This document shows positions 16,728 through 24,650 of a stretch of DNA of 36,492 nucleotides, in pieces (positions within the stretch are counted from its first letter, which is position 1; the number at the start of each line of letters is the position of its first letter). The notes under the pieces were generated by a model. The model ran no database searches and was not told where the DNA came from. It was given only the letters and a program-made list of their open reading frames with translations. The stretch spans positions 1 to 36,492 of the forward strand of contig JANYEE010000176.1 of the NCBI GenBank assembly GCA_025363275.1, in the 5' to 3' direction. The DNA is from Burkholderiales bacterium (lineage in GTDB: Bacteria > Pseudomonadota > Gammaproteobacteria > Burkholderiales > Burkholderiaceae_C). A program made the translations under genes and the position numbers.

Positions 16728-17321
16728 ATGATTTTTTCGTCAAAGTTTTTTGCTCTGTTGTGGTTTGCAACAGCGGCGCTCCTGTTATCCACCAGCGTCC
16801 AGGCACAGGCTCCAGAGTTCGGGGGGGTCAAGATTGAAGACAACATCACCATCTACAACAACACCTTGTTATTGAACGGCGCAGGCGTGTCTACGGTGGG
16901 CAAAAGCAAGATGTATGTCGTGCAGATTTACGCCAAGCAAAAGTTTGGCACGCTAGATGAACTGATGGCCACCCCCGGCCCCAAACGTCTGGTGCTGACC
17001 GCGCTGCGCGAGATAGATACCGCCCCCATCGTGAAGAACTTCAACCGTAACCTGGAAGACGGTAACCGGGCTGACATGGCCAAGTTGGTGCCGGGTATGG
17101 TCGGCATTGGCAACCTGTTCAAAGCCAAGAGGGTGCTGGCGGCGGGCGAAGTGATGACGCTGGACTGGATTCCAATCTACGGTTTCACGGTCTACATCGG
17201 CGGCAAGTTGCAGGGTGAGCCTTACCGTCAGCCGGAGTTGTACAAGGCGGCAGCCGGGGTCTTCATGGGCGAAAGCAATATGGATCCCAAGGTGAAAGAC
17301 GCGTTGCTAGGCAAGGGTTAA
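16728..17321 (+). CDS. Exported chalcone isomerase-like protein
   Basis: 197-residue protein with a clear signal peptide (MIFSSKFFALLWFATAALLL then STSVQAQ), so it is periplasmic. The mature part has the bacterial chalcone-isomerase-like pattern: LLLNGAGVSTVGKSKMYVVQ, YAKQKFGTLDEL, PKRLVLTALREIDT, the helix KNFNRNLEDGNR, and YGFTVYIGGKLQGEPYRQPE near the end, followed by a short FMGESNMDPKVKDALLG tail. Bacterial members of this family are not true flavonoid isomerases; their ligand is unknown, with fatty acids suggested for plant relatives. The ATG at 16728 is chosen because it gives the signal peptide; the frame is open to 16659. Divergent from uvrD and followed by a strong terminator. Confidence 0.85.
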   Translation: MIFSSKFFALLWFATAALLLSTSVQAQAPEFGGVKIEDNITIYNNTLLLNGAGVSTVGKSKMYVVQIYAKQKFGTLDELMATPGPKRLVLTALREIDTAPIVKNFNRNLEDGNRADMAKLVPGMVGIGNLFKAKRVLAAGEVMTLDWIPIYGFTVYIGGKLQGEPYRQPELYKAAAGVFMGESNMDPKVKDALLGKG

Positions 17322-17358
17322 AGATAGCTCTTGCGGCGCAAGCCCTATACAATCAGTT

Positions 17359-17392
17359 ACCGGGCCCAAGCAATTGGCGACCCGGTTTTTTT
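17359..17392 (+). terminator. Rho-independent terminator after the chalcone isomerase-like gene
   Basis: Stem ACCGGG/CCCGGT (17359-17364 and 17381-17386) with an inner CCAA/TTGG helix closing a four-base loop, followed by seven T. It lies about 40 nt after the stop codon at 17321. Confidence 0.75.
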
Positions 17393-17449
17393 ATGGCCGG
17401 TTGCCATCCAAGTGTCCCCATTTCGACGGATAGGAGCGGAATTTTCCGC

Positions 17450-17517
17450 AGGGCCGCCCCAAGGAAAATTAGCCCCCTAGGGGGCAGCGCATTACGCGAA
17501 GCCATCAGCGTGGGGGC
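17450..17517. repeat. REP-like palindromic element in the guaC leader
   Basis: The element runs from GGGCCGCCCCAAGG through the perfect 14-nt palindrome GCCCCCTAGGGGGC (17472-17485) to CAGCGTGGGGGC. I recall sequences of this form recurring between genes in Comamonadaceae, which I could not check. Its end lies only 12 nt before the guaC start, directly next to the ribosome binding site AAGGGA (17519-17524), so it would form structure in the guaC mRNA leader. Confidence 0.55.
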
Positions 17518-17529
17518 AAAAGGGACACC

Positions 17530-18507
17530 ATGGAAATTTTTGACTACGACAACATCTTGCTGCTTCCCCGCAAATGCCGCGTGGAAAGCCGATCGGAATG
17601 TGACGCCAGTATTGAGCTGGGTGGCCGCAAATTCCGCCTTCCGGTGGTGCCCGCCAATATGAAGACCGTGGTGGACGAGACCATATGCGTATGGCTGGCA
17701 CAAAACGGTTACTTCTACGTAATGCACCGCTTTGATCTGGACAATGTGCAGTTTGTCAAAGACATGCAGGCTAAGGGTCTGTTTGCCTCCATCTCGTTAG
17801 GCGTCAAGAAGCCGGACTACGCCGCGGTTGACACACTCGCCGAGCTGGGCCTGATCCCTGAGTACGTGACCATCGATATCGCCCACGGCCATGCCGACAG
17901 CGTGCGCGACATGATCATTTACCTAAAGGGCAAGATGCCCACCACTTTCATCATCGCTGGCAACGTGGCTACGCCCGAAGCCGTGATTGATCTGGAAAAC
18001 TGGGGTGCGGACGCGACCAAAGTGGGCATTGGCCCGGGCAAGGTCTGCATCACCAAGCTCAAGACCGGCTTTGGCACTGGCGGCTGGCAGCTCAGCGCGC
18101 TGAAATGGTGTGCCCGCGTGGCTACCAAACCCATCATTGCCGACGGTGGCATCCGCGACCACGGGGACATTGCAAAAAGCATCCGCTTTGGCGCGACGAT
18201 GGTGATGATTGGCTCGCTATTTGCGGGGCATGAAGAGTCCCCGGGTAAGACCGTAGAAGTGGATGGCAAGCTGTTCAAGGAGTACTACGGCTCGGCCAGC
18301 GACTTCAACAAGGGCGAATACAAGCACGTCGAAGGCAAGCGCATTCTGGAGCCTATCAAGGGGCGGCTGGCCGACACACTGATTGAGATGGAGCAGGACG
18401 TGCAAAGCTCCATCAGTTACTCGGGCGGCAAAAAGTTGATGGATATCCGTAAGGTGAACTACGTGACCCTGGGCGGTGATAACGCGGGCGAACATTTGCT
18501 GATGTAG
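17530..18507 (+). CDS. guaC: GMP reductase
   Basis: 325-residue IMPDH/GMPR-family barrel enzyme that reductively deaminates GMP to IMP with NADPH, returning guanine nucleotides to the purine pool. Landmarks: [13 protein letters not shown] at the start, the VPANMKTV segment, [10 protein letters not shown], the active-site loop [15 protein letters not shown] with Cys173, then [20 protein letters not shown] and [14 protein letters not shown]. There is no CBS domain insert, and the length fits the short GuaC2 subgroup rather than the 345-residue enteric GuaC. The ATG at 17530 has AAGGGA six bases upstream. It is transcribed alone after a terminator, with a palindromic repeat in its leader. Confidence 0.95.
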   Translation: MEIFDYDNILLLPRKCRVESRSECDASIELGGRKFRLPVVPANMKTVVDETICVWLAQNGYFYVMHRFDLDNVQFVKDMQAKGLFASISLGVKKPDYAAVDTLAELGLIPEYVTIDIAHGHADSVRDMIIYLKGKMPTTFIIAGNVATPEAVIDLENWGADATKVGIGPGKVCITKLKTGFGTGGWQLSALKWCARVATKPIIADGGIRDHGDIAKSIRFGATMVMIGSLFAGHEESPGKTVEVDGKLFKEYYGSASDFNKGEYKHVEGKRILEPIKGRLADTLIEMEQDVQSSISYSGGKKLMDIRKVNYVTLGGDNAGEHLLM

Positions 18508-18613
18508 ACCATCGGACTGGCCCTCAGCGTCAGTCCGTTGACAGCTTGGCTGCACCTTGTATCAATTACCGCTTGGTACGCGCAGTATTCTTGGTCAAGT
18601 GCCAGGAGACAAT

Positions 18614-19483
18614 ATGAAAATAGCAATGCTGGGGATCGGCCTGATGGGCTTCCCCATGGGGAGGCGCCTGTGTGAAGCGGGCTTGGATGTGCAGGTGTGG
18701 AACCGTACGCGGGCCAAAGCCGAGCGTTTGCAAACCTTTGGTGCCACCGTACAAGACACGCCCGCGCAGGCTGTAGCCCAGGCTGACATCGTCATCACGC
18801 TGCTGGACCATGGTGCAGTCGTAGCCGATGTCTTGTTTACGCAAGGTGTTGACGCAGCCATGCAAAGAGGCACCCTGTTCATCGATATGTCATCAATCAA
18901 ACCGATTGAGGCACGCGACCACGCAGCGCGCTTGAGCGAGCTGGGAGTGGACTACCTGGACGCCCCTGTGTCGGGCGGGACCGTGGGGGCGGAGCAAGGC
19001 ACCCTGGCCATCATGGCGGGTGGCAGTACCGACGACTTTGGACGTGCTCTGCCCGTCTTCCAGTATCTGGGCCGTGCCACGCATGTGGGCCCCACGGGAT
19101 CCGGACAATTAGCCAAGCTTGCCAACCAGATGATTGTGGGCATCACCATCGGCGCTGTAGCCGAAGCCTTGCTGCTGTGCGAACGTGGTGGAGCTGATAT
19201 GGCCAAAGTCAAGGAAGCTATTTCCGGTGGCTTCGCCGAAAGCCGCATTCTGCAAGTGCACGGCCAGCGCATGGTGGAACGCGACTTTGCGCCTCGGGCG
19301 CGCATGGCAGTTCAGCTCAAGGACTTGCGCAATGCTTTGTCTACCGCTAAGGAGATCGGCTTTGATGCGCCCATTACCCGTTTGTTCGAACAGCTCAACG
19401 CCGAAGGCATTGAGCATGGTTTGGCGGACTTGGACCATGCCGGCTTGTTTGTAGAACTGGCCAGCCGCAATGGCATGACGTGA
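18614..19483 (+). CDS. NAD(P)-dependent beta-hydroxyacid dehydrogenase (3-hydroxyisobutyrate dehydrogenase family)
   Basis: 289-residue oxidoreductase. The N-terminal Rossmann motif is MLGIGLMGFPMGRRL, with WNRTRAKAERL at the end of the second strand; the Arg residues there hint at NADP preference but this is weak. The substrate-binding signature DAPVSGGTVGAEQGTLAIMA and the catalytic-lysine helix GSGQLAKLANQMIVG (Lys is the general acid/base in the family) are complete. Candidates are tartronate semialdehyde reductase, 3-hydroxyisobutyrate dehydrogenase or a succinic-semialdehyde-reducing relative; sequence alone does not decide. Start at 18614 is fixed by CAGGAGAC just upstream. No glyoxylate or valine pathway genes are adjacent. 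Confidence 0.9.
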   Translation: MKIAMLGIGLMGFPMGRRLCEAGLDVQVWNRTRAKAERLQTFGATVQDTPAQAVAQADIVITLLDHGAVVADVLFTQGVDAAMQRGTLFIDMSSIKPIEARDHAARLSELGVDYLDAPVSGGTVGAEQGTLAIMAGGSTDDFGRALPVFQYLGRATHVGPTGSGQLAKLANQMIVGITIGAVAEALLLCERGGADMAKVKEAISGGFAESRILQVHGQRMVERDFAPRARMAVQLKDLRNALSTAKEIGFDAPITRLFEQLNAEGIEHGLADLDHAGLFVELASRNGMT

Positions 19484-19498
19484 GCGTGATGCAGCCAT

Positions 19499-19535
19499 AA
19501 AAAAGCCCGCAAGCGTTGCAGCTGCGGGCATTTTG
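19499..19535. terminator. Bidirectional terminator between the oxidoreductase and the helicase gene
   Basis: Stem GCCCGCA/TGCGGGC (19505-19511 and 19523-19529) with an 11-base loop. ATTTTG follows on the plus strand and a run of six T follows on the minus strand, so it can serve both convergent genes. Confidence 0.8.
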
Positions 19536-19563
19536 ATTGGAGCCAAAACCCCAAGTTTCTTGA

Positions 19564-21525
19564 TCAGCGCGCGGGCTTGGCCGGGCGGCGCGCCGAGTCA
19601 CGGGGCACGAAAACCTTGCCACCGTTGCCAGGCTTGGCAAAACCAGCGGGCTTGCGGGCTGCGAAGTCACCGCGCGGCGCACCGAAGTCACCACGCTCAC
19701 CACGAGGGGCTCCGAAATCGCCACGCGGGGGGCGTGCATCACCGCGGGGAGCAAAGTCAGCGCGGGGTGCAAAATCACCGCGGGGCGCTGGAGCGTCACC
19801 GCGTCCGCCTGCAAAGCGGTCATTAAAACCACCCTTGCGCTCGTAGCTGAAGCCTTCTTTGGCCGCACCACTGAAGTCACGTGCGCTGTGGCCAAAGTCA
19901 CGCGGGCCACCGGCAGGTGGGCGTCCGCCGAAGCCGCCGCCACCATTTCCGCCACCATTGCCACCGAAGTTGCCACGGTTGCCACCAAAGCCACCTTCAC
20001 GGGGGCCGTTGTTGAACTTGCGTTCGCCGCCAAAGCCGCCGCCTGGGTTGGCACGACCCGCAAAGCTGGGGCGTGATTCAGGGGCGCGCTGTTGGGGCTC
20101 CAGGCCAGGAATCGTTTCCGCCTTGATGGGCTGGCGTGTGTAAGCTTCAATGTCGAAAATCTTGCGGCGGTCGCGCATTTCGGCAAAGGTGATGGCCAAA
20201 CCATCGCGACCGGCACGGCCGGTACGACCAATGCGGTGGGTGTAATCCTCGGCCTTCATCGGCAGGCCAAAGTTGAACACGTGGGTGATGGTGGGTACGT
20301 CAATACCGCGGGCGGCCACATCGGTCGCCACCAGGATTTGCACTTGGCCTTGGCGCAGCGCCATCAGGCGGCGATTACGCAGACCCTGGCTCAGGGCACC
20401 GTGCAGGGCGACCGCATCAAAGCCGTCTTGCTGCAGGTCGTTGGCCAAGCCGTCGCACTCGATCTGGGTGCTGGCAAATACGATGGCCTGGTTAATACCG
20501 GTATCGCGCAACCAGTGGTCCAGCAGCTTGCGCTTGTGTTGGGCGTTGTCGGCCCAGAACAGCACTTGCTTGATGTTGACGTGTTTTTCTTGTGGGTTGT
20601 CGATGGTCACGCGCTGTGGCTCGCGCATCACGCGGGCAGCGAGCTGCTGAATGCGGGGGGCGAAGGTCGCGCTGAACATCATGGTCTGCTTGCGGCCAAT
20701 CGTGAGCTGGTTGATTTCAGCCAGGTCATCGGAGAAACCCAGGTCCAACATACGGTCGGCTTCGTCCACCACCAAGAACTGGACTTGGTCCAGCTTGATT
20801 TGCATGGAGCGTTGCAGATCCAGCAAACGGCCCGGAGTAGCTACGACCAAATTGGCGTTTTGCAGCTTGGCAATTTGCAATTGGTATGGCATGCCGCCCA
20901 CAATGTTGGCAACGCGCAGTCCGCGGCAATGTTGCACTAAGTCGATAGCGTCATGCGCTACTTGCTGGGCCAGCTCGCGGGTAGGGCAAACGATCAGGGC
21001 ACCAGGTGTGGGAGCCTTAAAGTTGCGGGTGTTGGTCGGGTCTTTGCGCTTGGCGCGCTTGGGTGCTGGCTCGCCTTTTTCCAGAGCTTCAGCAGTCAAA
21101 CGCTCAAACTCAGCGCGCTCGTCGGCTTCAGCCTGAGCCATCTGGGTCAACAAGGTGTGCAACACGGGCAGCAAGAAAGCTGCTGTCTTGCCGCTACCGG
21201 TCTGGCTGGAAACCATCAGATCGATGTATTTGGCAACCTGGCCCTTGGACACGTCAGAGCCCATAGCCAAAGGAATGGCCTTGCTTTGAACAATGGTGGG
21301 TTGTGTATAGCCCAGATCTTTACAGGCTTGCACCAGCTCAGGCGCCAGGCCCAGCTCTACGAAACCGTTAGGCAATTCGGGCTCTGCCACCACAGGGGTC
21401 GCGTCGACTTCAGTGGCATCCACGGCAACGACCAGGGGCTCTGGCTGGCTAGAGGTCTCGATGGAAGAATTGGAAAAGTTTTCGGCAGGCGCGAAATCGC
21501 CCGCCACATCAAAAGTGTCAGTCAT
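19564..21525 (-). CDS. DEAD-box ATP-dependent RNA helicase, RhlE-like, with Arg/Gly-rich tail
   Basis: 653-residue RNA helicase. Motifs in order: Q motif (GYTQPTIVQ), motif I SSQTGSGKT, Ia PTRELAQQ, Ib TPGRL, motif II VVDEADRMLDLGF, motif III FSATF, IV IVFAST, V LVATDVAARGIDVP and VI HRIGRTGRAG. There is an acidic 40-residue N-terminal extension and a charged insertion of about 45 residues (ERAEFERLTAEALEKGEPAP and on) between motifs I and Ia. The last 190 residues are a low-complexity RNA-binding tail: first GGxGG repeats, then PRGDF-type repeats (19660-19800). These tails usually hold the enzyme on structured RNA such as rRNA or decay substrates. The ATG at 21525 follows GTGAGAAA. Exact subfamily is uncertain, so no gene symbol is given. 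Confidence 0.92.
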   Translation of the reverse strand: MTDTFDVAGDFAPAENFSNSSIETSSQPEPLVVAVDATEVDATPVVAEPELPNGFVELGLAPELVQACKDLGYTQPTIVQSKAIPLAMGSDVSKGQVAKYIDLMVSSQTGSGKTAAFLLPVLHTLLTQMAQAEADERAEFERLTAEALEKGEPAPKRAKRKDPTNTRNFKAPTPGALIVCPTRELAQQVAHDAIDLVQHCRGLRVANIVGGMPYQLQIAKLQNANLVVATPGRLLDLQRSMQIKLDQVQFLVVDEADRMLDLGFSDDLAEINQLTIGRKQTMMFSATFAPRIQQLAARVMREPQRVTIDNPQEKHVNIKQVLFWADNAQHKRKLLDHWLRDTGINQAIVFASTQIECDGLANDLQQDGFDAVALHGALSQGLRNRRLMALRQGQVQILVATDVAARGIDVPTITHVFNFGLPMKAEDYTHRIGRTGRAGRDGLAITFAEMRDRRKIFDIEAYTRQPIKAETIPGLEPQQRAPESRPSFAGRANPGGGFGGERKFNNGPREGGFGGNRGNFGGNGGGNGGGGFGGRPPAGGPRDFGHSARDFSGAAKEGFSYERKGGFNDRFAGGRGDAPAPRGDFAPRADFAPRGDARPPRGDFGAPRGERGDFGAPRGDFAARKPAGFAKPGNGGKVFVPRDSARRPAKPAR

Positions 21526-21563
21526 ATTTTTTCTCACACGCGAACGCCGCAGGTTGTGCGGTT

Positions 21564-21604
21564 GTTCCGTTAATGGTTAAAAAACATCAACCATCAAACG
21601 GAAC
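21564..21604 (-). promoter_or_regulatory. Long hairpin in the 5' leader of the DEAD-box helicase gene
   Basis: Arms GTTCCGTTAATGGTT (21564-21578) and its near-perfect complement at 21589-21604 (one extra base) enclose a 10-base loop. It lies 39 nt before the helicase start codon on the minus strand and is not followed by a T run, so it is not a terminator. Bacterial RNA helicase genes often have structured, temperature- or helicase-sensitive leaders, so a cis-regulatory role is possible. The remaining part of 21605-21781 contains only repeated AAAGCCCC-type words and an AT-rich patch. Confidence 0.4.
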
Positions 21605-21781
21605 CTGCTCTGGCCCACCGGGGGGCTTTCAGTGCTTGGGGCTTTTTCGCCCTTAATTAATTTAAGGAGGCGAGCCCGATGAATGAAGGGAGATGTGCAA
21701 TGTGCGCTACTGTTTGTAGCGCAGCCGCAGATTATGGCATGGATTCGGGTTTCTACCTAATATTCCTCGACTTTGGAGTCG

Positions 21782-22387
21782 TTAGTCCAGATTTAACAAG
21801 TGCTGGCGATAGTGTTCCAGCTCGTCAATCGACTCATGCACGTCGGCCAGCGCCGTATGGCGCTGTTTCTTTTTGAAGGACGCGGCCACCTCCGGCTTCC
21901 AACGCTTGGCGAGCTCTTTAAGCGTGCTGACATCCACGTTGCGGTAGTGAAAATAAGCCTCCAGCTTGGGCATGTACTTGACCAAAAACCGACGGTCCTG
22001 GCCGATAGAGTTGCCACACATGGGCGAGCCGTTCGCCGGTACGTATTGGCTCAAGAAAGCGATGAGCTGCGCCTGTGCATCCTCTTCGGTCACGGTGGAT
22101 GCCTTCACGCGATCGACCAATCCGCTCTTGCCATGCGTGCCTTTATTCCAGGCATCCATGCCATTGAGCAGCGCATCGGACTGGTGAATCGCAAACACTG
22201 GCCCTTCAATGCGGCATTCCAGCAATGGTCCGGTCACGATGACGGCAATCTCAATGATGCGATCGACGTCGGGCTCCAGCCCGGTCATTTCACAGTCTAG
22301 CCAGACCAGGTTCTTGTCGGATTTAGCCAGCGTTGCGGGCGGAGTTGCAACCTGAGTTGCGCCAACGGGGGTGTTCAATTCAGCCAT
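21782..22387 (-). CDS. orn: Oligoribonuclease
   Basis: 201-residue DEDDh 3'-5' exoribonuclease that degrades 2-5-nt RNAs, including pGpG from cyclic-di-GMP breakdown. The catalytic residues are visible: Asp31 and Glu33 in WLDCEMTGL, the Asp in [11 protein letters not shown], and His177 and Asp182 in [12 protein letters not shown]. It has about 20 extra N-terminal residues ([20 protein letters not shown]) compared with the E. coli protein; no better internal start exists before the first motif. Divergent from the Ste24-type protease gene, 47 nt away. Confidence 0.96.
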   Translation of the reverse strand: MAELNTPVGATQVATPPATLAKSDKNLVWLDCEMTGLEPDVDRIIEIAVIVTGPLLECRIEGPVFAIHQSDALLNGMDAWNKGTHGKSGLVDRVKASTVTEEDAQAQLIAFLSQYVPANGSPMCGNSIGQDRRFLVKYMPKLEAYFHYRNVDVSTLKELAKRWKPEVAASFKKKQRHTALADVHESIDELEHYRQHLLNLD

Positions 22388-22434
22388 AACCTAGATTGTC
22401 GGTGATTGTCGCCAATGGCCTAAACTCGGGCGCC

Positions 22435-23724
22435 ATGACACCTACGAGCTTTGAACTCACGCCTTCGCTGGCCACCACGCTGATCTTTGCGGTCGCATTG
22501 CTGGCCAGCCACCTGTTGAAATTCTGGTTAGCCTCCCGCCAGATTCGCCATGTGGCCCGCCACCGAGATGCTGTACCCCCCGCCTTTGCCAGCCAGATCA
22601 CGCTGGCCGCCCACCAAAAGGCTGCGGACTACACCATCACCAAAACCCGCTTCGGCCTGCTGGAGCTGAGCTGGAGCACGGCCGTCACGCTGGTCTGGAC
22701 GCTGCTGGGCGGCTTGCATTGGCTCAACCTTACCTTGCTGGACTGGCTGGGTGCGGGCCTGGTGCAACAGGTCGCCTTGCTGATGGCATTCATCGTGATC
22801 AATGGCCTGATTGACCTGCCGTTTACGCTGTACCAAACCTTCCGAATTGAGCAGCGTTTTGGCTTCAACAAAACCACCTTTAAGCTCTGGCTGCAAGACA
22901 CCGTCAAGTCCAGCCTGTTGGGTCTGGCCATTGGCGTTCCGTTGATTGCTTTGGTGTTATGGATGATGGGCGCCACTGGGCCGATGTGGTGGCTGTGGAC
23001 CTGGGGCGTGTGGATGGGCTTTAACCTGTTAATGCTGCTGATTTATCCCACCTGGATTGCGCCTATCTTCAACAAGTTTGAGCCGCTGCAAAACCCGGAC
23101 ATTGCCCAGCGCGCCGCAGCGCTGATGCAGCGCAGTGGTTTCACATCCAAAGGTTTTTTTGTGATGGACGGAAGCCGTCGCAGTGCGCATGCCAACGCTT
23201 ACTTCACCGGCCTGGGTGCTTCCAAGCGAGTAGTGTTTTATGACACCCTACTCTCCCAGCTCAGCCCCTCCGAGGTGGAAGCCGTGCTAGCCCATGAGCT
23301 GGGACACTTCAAGCACCGCCACATTAGCAAACGCATCGTGTCGATGTTCGCGCTCAGCCTGCTGGGCTTTGCGCTGCTTGGTTACCTCAGCTCGCAAGCC
23401 TGGTTCTACACCGGCCTGGGTGTGGCACCCAATATTGTGGGGCCAAACAATGCCTTGGCGCTGCTCCTGTTCATGGTGGTGTTGCCGTTCTTCGGAGCGT
23501 TCACTGGGCCGGTGTTTGCGCGCATTTCGCGCAAGCACGAGTTTGAAGCAGATGCCTATGCAGTGTCCCAAACCAACCAGAACGACTTGGGCAACGCGCT
23601 GCTCAAGCTCTACCAAGACAACGCATCCACGCTGACGCCCGACCCGGTGTTTGTGCAGTTTTATTACTCCCACCCTCCGGCGCTGGAGCGCTTGGGTCGT
23701 ATGCGGCATAAGGCTTTGGTTTGA
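22435..23724 (+). CDS. M48 family (Ste24/CAAX protease 1-type) membrane metallopeptidase
   Basis: 429-residue integral membrane zinc protease. It begins with a hydrophobic segment, has further segments at about 80-140 and 165-215, and the zinc motif HELGH at residues 287-291 (VLAHELGHFKHRH), flanked by LSPSEVEAV. The third ligand Glu lies in KHEFEADAYAVS. After HELGH come two more hydrophobic spans. Layout and length match M48A Ste24 proteins rather than the shorter HtpX; bacterial members are thought to act in membrane protein quality control but are little studied. The ATG at 22435 is preferred over an in-frame TTG at 22396. Its stop codon overlaps the rsgA start. Confidence 0.9.
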   Translation: MTPTSFELTPSLATTLIFAVALLASHLLKFWLASRQIRHVARHRDAVPPAFASQITLAAHQKAADYTITKTRFGLLELSWSTAVTLVWTLLGGLHWLNLTLLDWLGAGLVQQVALLMAFIVINGLIDLPFTLYQTFRIEQRFGFNKTTFKLWLQDTVKSSLLGLAIGVPLIALVLWMMGATGPMWWLWTWGVWMGFNLLMLLIYPTWIAPIFNKFEPLQNPDIAQRAAALMQRSGFTSKGFFVMDGSRRSAHANAYFTGLGASKRVVFYDTLLSQLSPSEVEAVLAHELGHFKHRHISKRIVSMFALSLLGFALLGYLSSQAWFYTGLGVAPNIVGPNNALALLLFMVVLPFFGAFTGPVFARISRKHEFEADAYAVSQTNQNDLGNALLKLYQDNASTLTPDPVFVQFYYSHPPALERLGRMRHKALV

Positions 23725-24650
23725 GCACGGCGCCCAAGCTTCACAACGGCCTGGTAGTTGCCGGACATGGCCGCCATGTGTGGGTAGAAACCGATGAGGG
23801 CCAGCGTGTGATCTGCCACCCGCGCGGCAAGAAGAGCCAGACTGTGGTGGGCGACCGCGTTCTGTGGCTACCGTCTGAGGACGAAGGCACGATCGAAAAA
23901 GTGCAGCCACGGCGCAATCTTTTTTACAGACAGGATGAGATCCGCACCAAGTCGTTTGCGGCCAACTTGGATCAAATTCTCATTCTAATTGCCGCGGAGC
24001 CAGAATACTCCGAGAGCCAACTCGCCCGCGCACTGATCGCCGCGGAAGCCGAGAACATCAAGCCCGTAATAGCATTGAACAAGAGTGATCTGATCGCGCC
24101 ATTCAAACAAGCCTGGGATCGCTTGGGTGCCTACGGCAACATGGGTTACACCCTACTGCCGCTGGCGCTGAAGCCTAAATCCGAGACGGCTACCGTGCCG
24201 GCGCATTCGCTGGATGAACTGCTGCAAGGTAAGACCACGCTGGTGTTGGGTCCCTCAGGCTCGGGCAAGAGCACGCTGATCAATCGCATGGTGCCCAACG
24301 CCCAAGTGCTAACTAACGCGATTTCAACCGCGCTGAATTCGGGCAAGCACACGACCACCAGCACCACACTTTACTGGGCAGATGCGGCGCGCACGACGGC
24401 CATCATCGATTCGCCGGGCTTTCAGGAATTTGGTCTACACCACATCGAGCCGATGCGACTGGCGTCGCTGATGCCCGATATTGCAGCGCACGCGGGCGAC
24501 TGCAAGTTCTACAACTGCAGCCACTTGCACGAACCCGGCTGCGGCGTCATTTCCAATGTCGAATCGGCCGCTGGCCCTAGTGGAATAAGCGCGAGACGCT
24601 ACAAAATCTATAGTGACTTGTTTGCGGAGCTATCGCAGAAAAAATACTAA
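23721..24650 (+). CDS. rsgA: Ribosome small subunit-dependent GTPase A
   Basis: 309-residue circularly permuted GTPase for late 30S subunit maturation. An OB-fold comes first (residues 8-60, GLVVAGHGRHVWVE), then G4 NKSD at 120-123, G1 GPSGSGKST at 177-185 and G3 DSPGF at 230-234, in the permuted order that defines the family. The C-terminal zinc knuckle has Cys261, Cys266, His268 and Cys274 in CKFYNCSHLHEPGC. The start is a TTG that overlaps the stop of the protease gene (TTGA at 23721-23724), implying translational coupling; no ATG fits the conserved N terminus. The 3' end overlaps the convergent CobD/CbiB-like gene by 4 nt. Confidence 0.95.
   Translation: MSTAPKLHNGLVVAGHGRHVWVETDEGQRVICHPRGKKSQTVVGDRVLWLPSEDEGTIEKVQPRRNLFYRQDEIRTKSFAANLDQILILIAAEPEYSESQLARALIAAEAENIKPVIALNKSDLIAPFKQAWDRLGAYGNMGYTLLPLALKPKSETATVPAHSLDELLQGKTTLVLGPSGSGKSTLINRMVPNAQVLTNAISTALNSGKHTTTSTTLYWADAARTTAIIDSPGFQEFGLHHIEPMRLASLMPDIAAHAGDCKFYNCSHLHEPGCGVISNVESAAGPSGISARRYKIYSDLFAELSQKKY

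Noticed and set aside
24600-24636. Resemblance of the rsgA 3' end (GCTACAAAATCTATAGTGAC) to the dispersed repeat
   Set aside because: The encoded RYKIYSDLFAEL is the normal conserved RsgA C terminus and the later repeat blocks are absent, so the match is chance.
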